Assembly: GCF_039523235.1 (NCBI RefSeq)
Contig: NZ_BAAAEX010000003.1
Direction: 5' to 3' (one strand)
Source: Castellaniella ginsengisoli
GTDB lineage: Bacteria > Pseudomonadota > Gammaproteobacteria > Burkholderiales > Burkholderiaceae_B
Length of the DNA: 64,000 nt
The notes under the pieces were generated by a model. The model searched no databases. It had not been told where the DNA came from and saw nothing but the letters and a program-made list of their open reading frames with translations. Both the position numbers and the translations under genes were made by a program. This document shows positions 24,923-33,901 of this stretch, one piece after another (position 1 is the stretch's first letter; each line of letters starts with the position of its first letter).

Positions 24923-25855
24923 ATGAGCGATGTTCTGAAAAAATACCTGACCGCCGACCGCAGCACCCGCATCCAGGCCCTGCGCCTGACCCAATCCTGG
25001 CAGACCGGCCTGGCCCACCAGGACCTGCCCCCGGCGCTCGTCGGCCTGCTCGGCGAACTGACCGCCGCCAGCGCATTGCTGGCCAGCAACATCAAGTTCG
25101 ACGGCTCGGTCGTCCTGCAACTGCAGGGCAACGGCCCTGTGCGCCTCATCATGGTGGAATGCACCTCGGCACTGGACCTGCGGGCCACCGCCCACCTGCG
25201 CGAAGGCGCGACGCTACCGCCGGGGGCCGGCCTGCAGGACATGCTCAACCCCGACGACCAGGGCCGCTTCACCGTGATGCTCGACCCTTCGGGACGCCAG
25301 GCCGGCGCGACCGCCTACCAGGGCATCGTGCCCCTGGAAGGCGATACCGTCGCCGCCGTCCTGGAACACTACATGAAGCATTCGGAACAACTGGATACCC
25401 GGCTCTGGCTTGCCGCCGATGGGCACGCCTGCGCGGGGCTGCTGCTGCAGCGCATGCCGGGCGAATCGACCCCGGCCGGCGCGGCGGAGCAGACCGGCGA
25501 CTCCAACGAAACCTGGGCGCACTGCACAACCCTGGCCGACACGCTCAAGCGCGAAGAACTGCGCACGACCGATACCGACACCCTGATCCGCCGCCTGTTC
25601 TGGGAAGACGACTTGCTGGTCTTCCCGGAACAGGCCGTGCGCTGGCACTGCCCCTGCAGCCGCGAACGGGTCGCCGGCATGCTGCGCACGCTGGGCCGGC
25701 CGGAGGTCGACAGCATTCTGGCCGAGCAGGGCCACGTACACATCGCCTGCAACTTCTGCGGCCAGCCCTACGATTTCGACGCCGTGGATTGCGCCGCCCT
25801 GTTCGCCGACGACTCCGGCTCACTGCAGGCGCCCGGGTCGGATTCGCTGCACTGA
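24923..25855 (+). CDS. hslO: 33 kDa chaperonin Hsp33
   Basis: This 310-residue redox-regulated holdase binds unfolding proteins under oxidative stress. The N-terminal domain shows KYLTADRSTRIQALRLTQSW and FDGSVVLQLQGNGPVRLIMVE. The C-terminal zinc switch is intact: CPC (Cys243 and Cys245) and CNFC (Cys276 and Cys279), the four ligands that form disulphides on activation. The final DFDAVDCAALFAD is family-typical. Start ATG at 24923 is directly followed by the conserved SDVLKKYL. Confidence 0.96.
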   Translation: MSDVLKKYLTADRSTRIQALRLTQSWQTGLAHQDLPPALVGLLGELTAASALLASNIKFDGSVVLQLQGNGPVRLIMVECTSALDLRATAHLREGATLPPGAGLQDMLNPDDQGRFTVMLDPSGRQAGATAYQGIVPLEGDTVAAVLEHYMKHSEQLDTRLWLAADGHACAGLLLQRMPGESTPAGAAEQTGDSNETWAHCTTLADTLKREELRTTDTDTLIRRLFWEDDLLVFPEQAVRWHCPCSRERVAGMLRTLGRPEVDSILAEQGHVHIACNFCGQPYDFDAVDCAALFADDSGSLQAPGSDSLH

Positions 25856-25870
25856 AGCCCCGCGCGACGG

Positions 25871-25911
25871 CCCCATCCGGGCCCCACCCGGACCCCATCC
25901 CGGCCCTGCCC
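25871..25911 (-). other. Tract of clustered C-runs (G-quadruplex potential on minus strand)
   Basis: Between hslO and the next gene the plus strand carries seven C-tracts of three or four bases separated mostly by one to three bases. The complementary strand therefore satisfies the G3+N1-7 quadruplex rule with spare tracts. Confidence 0.5.
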
Positions 25912-25994
25912 GGCCGCGGACGGGCACGGGCGAAACCGTCACGGCGTAATTGCCACACTAGCCGAACCGGGGCGCGGGCCGCATACTGCCCCGC

Positions 25995-27005
25995 ATGTTC
26001 CTTCCACGCCCCGGCCCGGCCGGGCTTGCCCGCACCGCCGCCCATCCGATGCCGCGGCATTCCGTCGCCTGCCGCGCCTGTTCACGCGGCCGCCAGCGCG
26101 GCGCGGGGGCGGCGGGCTTTCTGCTGGCGGCCATTCCGATCCTGACGCTGGGGCTGGGCGGCGTGGAAGCCGCCCACTGGTCCGGCCTGCGCCAGACGCT
26201 CAGCCTCGCCCTGATGGAATCCGCCCGGGCAGGCGCCGTGCGCCAGGCCAGCCCTCAAGCCATCGCCCAGGCATTCGAGCACGGCTTGCGCATGGTCTAC
26301 CCCGATCCCGACGCAGCCGGCCGGGCGCTGCGGACGCGCCGCACCACGCTGGGCATCCCTTGGCACATCCGCATCGTGCGGCCTTCGCCCGCCGCATTCC
26401 TGGATCATGCCGATCCCGACCTGCTCACCCCTCGGGATCATCCGGGCCAGGCCTTGATCCGCAACGATTACCAGCCGCTGCAGCAGGCTCGCCGCCTGGC
26501 CCAGGGCTGGCCGGCGGGACGCGGCCCGCGGTCCGGCCTGACGATCCAGGAAGCCAACACGCTGGTCCTGGATCTCTGGTGGCCGCACCGTCCCCTGGTG
26601 CCGGGCACGGCGCTCCTGCTGCGCGCCCTGGCGCCGCTGGCCGCAGACCCTGTCCAGGCCCGCCTGATGGCGGCCGGCTATCTGCCCTTTCGCCGCCGGG
26701 CCGGCATCGCCATGCATTCGCACCCGGCCGCCTGGCCGGATCTCGCGGACGGCCGGGTCACGCACGAAGCGATGCCGCAGGGGTGGCTGGCGGCGATCCC
26801 GGCACAGGGCGGCACGGCCGGGCCGCCCGAGGCCGCCGTTCCGGCAGCCGGGCAGACGCCGGGCGAAGCGGCGCCGGCCGGGCCGGCGCCCGCTCCGCAG
26901 CCTCCGGGCGCGCAGGAAGCGCCGGGCGCAAGCGCCACAGCACGGGATGAGGGAATGGAAGCGGACGCCGGGCCCGGCGCCGCCGCGTGCGAGCCGGCGC
27001 CCTGA
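25995..27005 (+). CDS. TadE/prepilin-like membrane protein, function unknown
   Basis: This 336-residue protein has one N-terminal hydrophobic helix (about residues 38-57) preceded by an RQRG motif (residues 33-36), the layout of TadE/TadF-like pseudopilins. The middle of the protein (about 70-240) is a soluble domain with LTIQEANTLVLDLWWPHRPLVPG. The last 70 residues are extremely Ala/Pro/Gly-rich and probably disordered. No other Tad or pilus genes lie nearby. Starts at 25995 and 26049 are both possible, neither with a clear ribosome site. It converges on ftsB with 15 bases between stops. Coding status is supported by the helix and by TadE-like hits known in relatives, but function is open. 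Confidence 0.65.
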   Translation: MFLPRPGPAGLARTAAHPMPRHSVACRACSRGRQRGAGAAGFLLAAIPILTLGLGGVEAAHWSGLRQTLSLALMESARAGAVRQASPQAIAQAFEHGLRMVYPDPDAAGRALRTRRTTLGIPWHIRIVRPSPAAFLDHADPDLLTPRDHPGQALIRNDYQPLQQARRLAQGWPAGRGPRSGLTIQEANTLVLDLWWPHRPLVPGTALLLRALAPLAADPVQARLMAAGYLPFRRRAGIAMHSHPAAWPDLADGRVTHEAMPQGWLAAIPAQGGTAGPPEAAVPAAGQTPGEAAPAGPAPAPQPPGAQEAPGASATARDEGMEADAGPGAAACEPAP

Positions 27006-27020
27006 AACCGGCGGCCCTGA

Positions 27021-27296
27021 TCAGGGTCGGGGCAGAATCTGGACGAAGTATTCGCCTTCGCGAATCATGTTCAGTTCGCCGCGGGCACGCTCCTCGATGG
27101 CCGAAATCCCGGTCTTGAGATCCTGGACTTCGGCCTGCAAGGCGTTGTTGCGCGCCACCAGCGCCTCGTTCTGCTCGGTCTCCGTCTGCACCTGCGCCTG
27201 GAGATCGCGCAGGCTGAGCCAGCCGCCCTTGCCCCACCACAGCGGATACTGTGTCGCCACGGTCAGGGCCAGCAGGACGAGGCTCAGCAGGCGCAT
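27021..27296 (-). CDS. ftsB: Cell division protein FtsB
   Basis: This 91-residue bitopic inner-membrane protein of the divisome (FtsQBL complex) has one N-terminal helix (LLSLVLLALTVATQYPLWWG), then a periplasmic coiled coil (LRDLQAQVQTETEQNEALVARNNALQAEVQDLKTG) and the conserved end IEERARGELNMIREGEYFVQIL. The start is ATG at 27296. It follows eno by 18 bases, the usual eno-ftsB order, and is the last gene of this leftward cluster. Confidence 0.95.
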   Translation of the reverse strand: MRLLSLVLLALTVATQYPLWWGKGGWLSLRDLQAQVQTETEQNEALVARNNALQAEVQDLKTGISAIEERARGELNMIREGEYFVQILPRP

Positions 27297-27314
27297 GGGA
27301 GCCAGCGCGCGGCG

Positions 27315-28601
27315 TCAGCGCAGGTTATAGAAGGCCGATACGCCCGGATAGGCGGCGACCTCGGCCAGCTCTTCCTCGATGCGCAAGAGCTGATTGTATT
27401 TCGCCATGCGGTCGGAACGCGACAGAGAGCCGGTCTTGATCTGCATGGCGTTGGTCGCCACCGCGATATCCGCGATGGTGGAGTCTTCGGTTTCGCCGGA
27501 GCGGTGCGAGATCACCGCCGTATAGCCGGCGCGCTTGGCCATCTCGATGGCGGCGAAGGTTTCGGTCAGGGTGCCGATCTGGTTGATCTTGATGAGGATC
27601 GAATTGGCGATGCCCTGCTGGATGCCTTTTTGCAGGATCCTGGTATTGGTGACGAACAGATCGTCGCCCACCAGTTGCACCTTGCGGCCCAACTGCTCGG
27701 TCAGCAGCCGCCAGCCATCCCAGTCGTCCTCGGCCATGCCGTCTTCGATGCTGACGATGGGGTATTTGTCGCACCAGGACGCCAGCAGGTTGGCGAAATC
27801 CTGGGAGCTGAGCGCGATGCCGCCCTCGCCAGCCAGATGGTACTTGCCGTCGCGGTAGAACTCGGAACTGGCGCAATCCAGACCCAGCACCACCTGGGAA
27901 CCGGCCTCGTAGCCCGCCTCGCCGATGGCCTTCAGGATCAACTCGATCGCGGCCTCGTGGTTGGCCACATTGGGGGCGAAGCCGCCCTCGTCGCCCACCG
28001 CCGTGGACATGCCGCTGGCGCCGATGATTTTTTTCAGGGCGTGGAAGATCTCGGCCCCCATGCGCAGCGCCTCGCGAAAGCTCGCGGCGCCCACCGGGAG
28101 GATCATGAATTCCTGCAGGTCCAGGGTGTTGTTGGCGTGCGCCCCGCCGTTGATGACGTTCATCATCGGCACCGGCATCTGCATCGGGCCGCTGCCGCCG
28201 AAATAGCGGTACAGCGACAGGCCGGCGTCGTCGGCGGCCGCGCGGGCCACCGCCATGCTGGCCGCCAGGATGGCATTGGCGCCCAGGCGGCTCTTGTCCT
28301 CGGTGCCGTCCAGATCGATCAGGGTGCGGTCGATGAAGGTCTGTTCCTGGGCGTCCAGACCCATCAGGGCCTCGGAGATCTCGGTATTGACGTGTTCGAC
28401 GGCCCGCAGCACGCCCTTGCCCAGATAGCGGGTCTTGTCGCCGTCACGCAGTTCGATGGCTTCGCGCGAGCCGGTGGACGCGCCCGATGGCACCGCCGCC
28501 CGCCCCATGGCGCCCGATTCGAGCAGCACGTCGCATTCCACGGTGGGGTTGCCGCGCGAGTCGAGGATTTCGCGTCCGATGATGTCTACGATTGCACTCA
28601 T
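27315..28601 (-). CDS. eno: Enolase (phosphopyruvate hydratase)
   Basis: This 428-residue glycolytic enzyme converts 2-phosphoglycerate to phosphoenolpyruvate and may also join an RNA degradosome. Family motifs are intact: IVDIIGREILDSRGNPTVE at the start, GGAHANNTLDLQEFMILPVGA, the metal ligands in LGLDCASSEF, SIEDGMAEDDW and VGDDLFVTN, and the catalytic lysine region LIKINQIGTLTET followed by SHRSGETEDS. Start ATG at 28601. The 137-base gap to kdsA contains an inverted repeat ATCCCG-N9-CGGGAT around a TAAAAT box that may be its promoter. Confidence 0.98.
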   Translation of the reverse strand: MSAIVDIIGREILDSRGNPTVECDVLLESGAMGRAAVPSGASTGSREAIELRDGDKTRYLGKGVLRAVEHVNTEISEALMGLDAQEQTFIDRTLIDLDGTEDKSRLGANAILAASMAVARAAADDAGLSLYRYFGGSGPMQMPVPMMNVINGGAHANNTLDLQEFMILPVGAASFREALRMGAEIFHALKKIIGASGMSTAVGDEGGFAPNVANHEAAIELILKAIGEAGYEAGSQVVLGLDCASSEFYRDGKYHLAGEGGIALSSQDFANLLASWCDKYPIVSIEDGMAEDDWDGWRLLTEQLGRKVQLVGDDLFVTNTRILQKGIQQGIANSILIKINQIGTLTETFAAIEMAKRAGYTAVISHRSGETEDSTIADIAVATNAMQIKTGSLSRSDRMAKYNQLLRIEEELAEVAAYPGVSAFYNLR

Positions 28602-28738
28602 GGTCTGACAGTCCTGCCTGTGAGGGATGGGTGAAAAGAGGGAATCCCGCCATTTTAACGGGATGCCGGAAGAGCCAGTCTACCCCGGGATTCCGGCCGG
28701 CCGCACGCGGCGATGTTTATAACGACTATTCAGCGGCC

Positions 28739-29593
<855 letters not shown>

Positions 29594-29621
29594 GGGAACT
29601 CCTTGGACGGGGCGGCCGGGC

Positions 29622-31292
29622 TCAGGCCTTTTCGGCCGCCCGGGGCTTTTCCGACTGGCGCCGCTGGTAGGCCAGCGCGGCCTGGATGTAGCTGGTGAAC
29701 AACGGATGCCCGTCGCGCGGCGTGGAGGTGAATTCCGGATGGAACTGCACGCCCATGAACCACGGATGCGAGGGGATTTCCATGATTTCCGGCAGGTTTT
29801 CCGTGGGCGTGCGGGCGCTGATCACCATGCCGGCCTCTTCCAGGCGGTGCACGTAGACGTTGTTGACCTCGTAGCGGTGGCGATGGCGCTCGTTGACCTC
29901 GGGCCCGTAGATTTCGTAGGCGCGGGTGTCCGGCTTGACGGGGCAGCGCTGGGCGCCCTTGCGCATCGTGCCGCCCAGATCGGATCCGGCGTCGCGCTTC
30001 TCGACCTTGCCTTCGCGATCCTGCCATTCGGTGATCAGCGCCACCACCGGGTGGGCCGCCGAGGGATCGAATTCGGTGCTGTTGGCTCCGCCCAGGCCCG
30101 CGACGCTGCGGGCGAATTCCACGACGGCCAGTTGCATGCCCAGGCAGATGCCCAGGTAGGGGATGCCGTGCTCGCGGGCGTAGCGGATCGCCTTGATCTT
30201 GCCTTCGGTGCCACGCTTGCCGAAACCGCCCGGCACCAGGATGGCGTCCAGCCCGGCCAGGCAGGCCGTGCCCTGGCTCTCGATTTCTTCGGAGTCCAGA
30301 TACTCGATGTGAACGCGGGAATGCGTATGGATGCCCGCGTGCACCAGCGCCTCGGACAGGGATTTGTAGGATTCGGTCAGGTCGACGTACTTGCCCACCA
30401 TGCCGATGGTGACCGATTCGCGGGGGTTTTCCAGATCGTGCACCAGGCGGTCCCAGACCGTCAGGTCGGCCGGCGGCGGGGTGAGGGCCAGCGCGTCGCA
30501 GACCAGGCTGTCCAGCCCCTGCTTGTGCAGCATGGCGGGAATCTTGTAGATCGAATCGGCATCCCAGACCGAGATCACGGCATCCAGGGGCACGTTGGAG
30601 AACAAGGAAATCTTGGCGCGCTCGTCGTCGGGCACGGGGCGGTCGGCGCGGCACAGCAGCGCGTTCGGGTAGATGCCGATTTCCCGCAGCTTCTGCACCG
30701 AGTGCTGGGTCGGCTTGGTCTTGAGCTCGCCGGCCGACGCAATGTAGGGCACCAGCGTCAGGTGCACGAAGGCGCACTGGTTGCGGCCCAGGCGCAGGCT
30801 CATCTGGCGCGCGGCCTCAAGGAAAGGCAGCGACTCGATATCGCCCACCGTGCCGCCGATTTCCACGATGGCCACGTCGGCCTGGCCATCGAAGGCCGCC
30901 TTGGCGCCCCGGGCGATGAAATCCTGGATCTCATTGGTGATGTGGGGGATGACCTGCACGGTCTTGCCCAGGTAGTCGCCCCGGCGCTCTTTGCGCAGGA
31001 CCGACTCATAGATCTGGCCGGTGGTGAAGTTGTTGACCTTGTGCATCCGGGCGGACACGAAGCGCTCGTAATGGCCCAGGTCCAGGTCGGTTTCCGCGCC
31101 GTCCTCGGTGACGAAGACCTCGCCGTGCTGAAAGGGGCTCATGGTGCCCGGATCCACGTTGATGTAGGGATCCAGCTTCAGCATCGTGACCCGCAGCCCG
31201 CGGGATTCGAGGATCGCGGCCAGAGAGGCCGCGGCAATGCCTTTGCCCAGGGAGGAGACAACGCCCCCCGTGACGAATACGTATTTGGTCAT
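29622..31292 (-). CDS. pyrG: CTP synthase
   Basis: This 556-residue enzyme makes CTP from UTP with ATP and glutamine. The N-terminal synthetase domain starts TKYVFVTGGVVSSLGKGI and has LKLDPYINVDPGTMSPFQHGEVFVTEDG. The C-terminal class I glutaminase has the nucleophile Cys in GICLGMQLAVVEFAR and the His/Glu pair in GVQFHPEFTSTP. Length matches the family. First gene of pyrG-kdsA-eno-ftsB; its promoter is probably the TATAAT read leftward at 31342-31337. Confidence 0.98.
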   Translation of the reverse strand: MTKYVFVTGGVVSSLGKGIAAASLAAILESRGLRVTMLKLDPYINVDPGTMSPFQHGEVFVTEDGAETDLDLGHYERFVSARMHKVNNFTTGQIYESVLRKERRGDYLGKTVQVIPHITNEIQDFIARGAKAAFDGQADVAIVEIGGTVGDIESLPFLEAARQMSLRLGRNQCAFVHLTLVPYIASAGELKTKPTQHSVQKLREIGIYPNALLCRADRPVPDDERAKISLFSNVPLDAVISVWDADSIYKIPAMLHKQGLDSLVCDALALTPPPADLTVWDRLVHDLENPRESVTIGMVGKYVDLTESYKSLSEALVHAGIHTHSRVHIEYLDSEEIESQGTACLAGLDAILVPGGFGKRGTEGKIKAIRYAREHGIPYLGICLGMQLAVVEFARSVAGLGGANSTEFDPSAAHPVVALITEWQDREGKVEKRDAGSDLGGTMRKGAQRCPVKPDTRAYEIYGPEVNERHRHRYEVNNVYVHRLEEAGMVISARTPTENLPEIMEIPSHPWFMGVQFHPEFTSTPRDGHPLFTSYIQAALAYQRRQSEKPRAAEKA

Positions 31293-31336
31293 GTCGGATA
31301 GGAGCCCGGTGTGGACGGGCGCAGCGGGAAATGGGA

Positions 31337-31342
31337 ATTATA
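31337..31342 (-). promoter_or_regulatory. -10 box for pyrG
   Basis: A perfect TATAAT on the minus strand in the sequence GGCTATAATTCCC, 45 bases upstream of the pyrG ATG. No good -35 is seen at the expected distance. Confidence 0.5.
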
Positions 31343-31462
31343 GCCGCTCGGGCCGCCGCCCGGCAGGCGGTTTTGCGCCGCGCATGCGTGCTTTACCGCA
31401 GCCCCGGTCTCGCCTACCATAGTTGTTCCTGTCGTCATCCACGAACGCCCGGGGAGAACGCC

Positions 31463-32350
31463 ATGCCCAGGTTGACCGCCCAGGATTTTGCGCCGGAACT
31501 GCTGGAACTCTACGACTTCTACGCGCACGGCCTGATCGACCGGCGCGAATTCCTCGGCCGCGCCTCCCGGTTCGCCGCCGGCGGCCTGAGCGCCGCCGCC
31601 CTCCTGGCCGCGTTATCGCCCGATTACGCGCTGGCCGTGCAGGTGCCCTTCACCGACCCGGACATCCACGCCGAGTACATCACCTACCCGTCGCCCAAGG
31701 GCAACGGCACCGTGCGCGCCTACCTCGTGCGGCCCGCCCAGGCGGCCGGCGACGTTCCGGGCGTCGTGGTCGTCCACGAGAACCGCGGTCTCAACCCCTA
31801 CATCGAAGACGTCGCGCGGCGCCTGGCGAAGGCGGGCTTCATGGCGCTGGCGCCTGACGGCCTGAGCGCCAAGGGCGGCTATCCAGGCAACGACGACCAG
31901 GGCCGCGAACTGCAGCGGCAGATCGACCCGGTCAAGCTGATGAACGACTTCTTCACCGCCATCGAATTCCTGCCGACCGTAGCAGGATCGACACGCAAGG
32001 TCGGCATCATCGGATTTTGCTACGGCGGCGGCGTGGCCAACGCGGCGGCCGTCGCCTACCCCGAACTGGCGGCGGCCGTGCCGTTTTACGGCATGCAGCC
32101 GCGCCCCGAAGATGTGCCCCGCATCCAGGCGCCGCTGCTGCTGCACTACGCGGGGCTGGATGCGAGGGTCAATGCCGGCTGGCCGGCCTACGAGGCGGCG
32201 CTGAAAGCCGGCGGCAAGGTCTACGAGGCCCACCTCTACCCGGACGTGAACCACGGATTCCACAATGACTCCACCCCGCGCTACGACCAGGCGGCCGCCG
32301 AACTGGCCTGGAGCCGCAGCATCGCCTGGTTCAAGCGCTGGCTGGCGTAG
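31463..32350 (+). CDS. Dienelactone hydrolase family protein with twin-arginine signal
   Basis: This 295-residue alpha/beta hydrolase carries RREFLGRASRF at residues 27-37 before a hydrophobic stretch (AAGGLSAAALLAALS), which reads as a Tat signal, so it is probably exported folded. The DLH domain shows the nucleophile elbow GFCYGGGVANAAA (Cys nucleophile), HENRGLNPYIEDVARRLAKAGF and the His in YPDVNHGFHND. It may hydrolyse lactones or esters; the substrate is unknown. Start ATG at 31463 has GGGGAG upstream. It is divergent from pyrG and converges on the transaminase gene with 15 bases between stops. Confidence 0.9.
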   Translation: MPRLTAQDFAPELLELYDFYAHGLIDRREFLGRASRFAAGGLSAAALLAALSPDYALAVQVPFTDPDIHAEYITYPSPKGNGTVRAYLVRPAQAAGDVPGVVVVHENRGLNPYIEDVARRLAKAGFMALAPDGLSAKGGYPGNDDQGRELQRQIDPVKLMNDFFTAIEFLPTVAGSTRKVGIIGFCYGGGVANAAAVAYPELAAAVPFYGMQPRPEDVPRIQAPLLLHYAGLDARVNAGWPAYEAALKAGGKVYEAHLYPDVNHGFHNDSTPRYDQAAAELAWSRSIAWFKRWLA

Positions 32351-32365
32351 GCTCCGGATCCTGCT

Positions 32366-33697
32366 TCAATCCACGGTGTGCAGAACCGCCGAGATCGTCT
32401 CGAACAACTGCGCGATCTGCGCTTCTTCGATGATGAGCGGCGGCGACAGCGCGATGGTGTCGCCCGTATACCGCACCAGCACCCCCTGATCGAAACAGCG
32501 GTTGAAGACCTCGGCGGCGCGCGCGCCGGGCCGGCCCGGACGCGGCTCCAGTTCGATCCCGGCGACCAGGCCCAGGGTGCGGATGTCGATCACGTGCGGC
32601 GCGCCCTTGAGTGCGTGCGCGGCGTCACCGAAAGCGCCGGACAGGCTGCGGGCGCGTTCGAACAAGCCCTCGTCGCGGTAGAGCTCCAGCGTGGAGAGAA
32701 TGGCGGCGGTCGCCATGGGATGGGCCGAAAAAGTATAGCCATGGAAGAACTCGATGCCGCCTTCGGCGGCATCCACCACCGCCTCGTAGATCCCCCGGCG
32801 CACGGCCACGCCGCCCGCGGGCACCGCCGCGTTGCAGACCCCCTTGGCAAAGGTGATCAGATCCGGCGTGACGCCGAAGAACTCGCTGGCGGTGGCCGCG
32901 CCCAGGCGCCCGAAGCCGGTGATGACCTCGTCGAAGATCAGCAGGATGCCGTGCTTTTCAGTGATGGCCCGCAGCCGTTCCAGATACCCCTTGGGCGGCA
33001 GCAGCACCCCGGTGGAGCCGGCCAGGGGTTCGACGATGACCGCTGCGATGGTGGAGGCGTCGTGCAGGGCAATGATGCTTTCCAGGGCGTCGGCGAAGTG
33101 CTCCCCGCCCCAGGCCGGCTGGCCCCGCGAAAAGGCGTTGTGCGCCAGATCGTGGGTATGCGGCAGGTGATCCACCCCCGGCAGCAGCACGCCCGAGAAT
33201 GCTTTGCGGTTGGGCGAGATGCCGCCCACCGAAATGCCGCCGAAGCCCACGCCGTGGTAGCCGCGCTCGCGCCCGATCAGGCGTGTGCGCTGGCCTTCGC
33301 CCCGGGCGCGGTGATAGGCCAGCGCCATCTTCAGGGCCGTATCGACCGATTCCGACCCTGAATTGGTCAGAAAGATGCGGTCCAGCCCCTCGGGCATCAG
33401 GGCCGCGATTTCCGTGGCCGCGCGGAAAGAATCCTCGTGGCCGATGTTGAAGCTGGACGCGTAATCCAGGGTTTCGGCCTGGCGATGCAGGGCCGCGACG
33501 ATGGATTCCCGCCCGTGGCCCGCGTTGACGCACCACAGGCCCGCCGTGCCGTCCAGAATCCGCCGGCCATCGGTATCGGTGTAGTACATGCCTTTGGCCG
33601 AAGCCAGCAGGCGCGGATGCGCCTTGAACTGCCGGTTCGCCGTGAACGGCATCCACAAATGGGACAGATCCGGTGCAACCGAAGAAGCGGGACTCAT
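32366..33697 (-). CDS. Class III PLP-dependent aminotransferase, omega-amino acid (beta-alanine):pyruvate type
   Basis: This 443-residue aminotransferase has the class III landmarks: HLWMPFTANRQFK at the start (typical of omega-amino acid:pyruvate transaminases), TNSGSESVDTALKMA for the phosphate-binding loop, ERGYHGVGFGG, IFDEVITGFGRLG and the PLP lysine in LITFAKGVCNAAVPAGGVAV. Such enzymes move the terminal amino group of beta-alanine, GABA or diamines to pyruvate, giving e.g. malonate semialdehyde. The start at 33697 has GAGAGGT upstream; the longer in-frame extension was rejected. Divergent from a MocR-type regulator, which probably controls it. mmsA at 54 kb could use its product. Confidence 0.92.
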   Translation of the reverse strand: MSPASSVAPDLSHLWMPFTANRQFKAHPRLLASAKGMYYTDTDGRRILDGTAGLWCVNAGHGRESIVAALHRQAETLDYASSFNIGHEDSFRAATEIAALMPEGLDRIFLTNSGSESVDTALKMALAYHRARGEGQRTRLIGRERGYHGVGFGGISVGGISPNRKAFSGVLLPGVDHLPHTHDLAHNAFSRGQPAWGGEHFADALESIIALHDASTIAAVIVEPLAGSTGVLLPPKGYLERLRAITEKHGILLIFDEVITGFGRLGAATASEFFGVTPDLITFAKGVCNAAVPAGGVAVRRGIYEAVVDAAEGGIEFFHGYTFSAHPMATAAILSTLELYRDEGLFERARSLSGAFGDAAHALKGAPHVIDIRTLGLVAGIELEPRPGRPGARAAEVFNRCFDQGVLVRYTGDTIALSPPLIIEEAQIAQLFETISAVLHTVD

Positions 33698-33797
33698 GAT
33701 GCGACCTCTCAAGAACGGACAATCGGAAGGCGTCGGATTCATTCTGGATCGGCAGTGGCGCAAAGAACATACACGGTGCTAGGATGGAGTCCTTACT

Positions 33798-33830
33798 GTA
33801 TTGGCCGTATCCGACAAACCGTATTGGCCG
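33798..33830. promoter_or_regulatory. Direct-repeat operator between transaminase and MocR gene
   Basis: GTATTGGCCG occurs twice in the same orientation at 33798-33807 and 33821-33830, 23 bases apart start to start. MocR/GabR-type regulators bind direct repeats in the shared intergenic region, so this is the likely binding site. Confidence 0.6.
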
Positions 33831-33901
33831 AGCGAAGCATTCCACCCACCGTGCCGGCCTTGCGGCCTTTTCATGCGAATTCTCCGTTTCCGACCCCGGC
33901 C

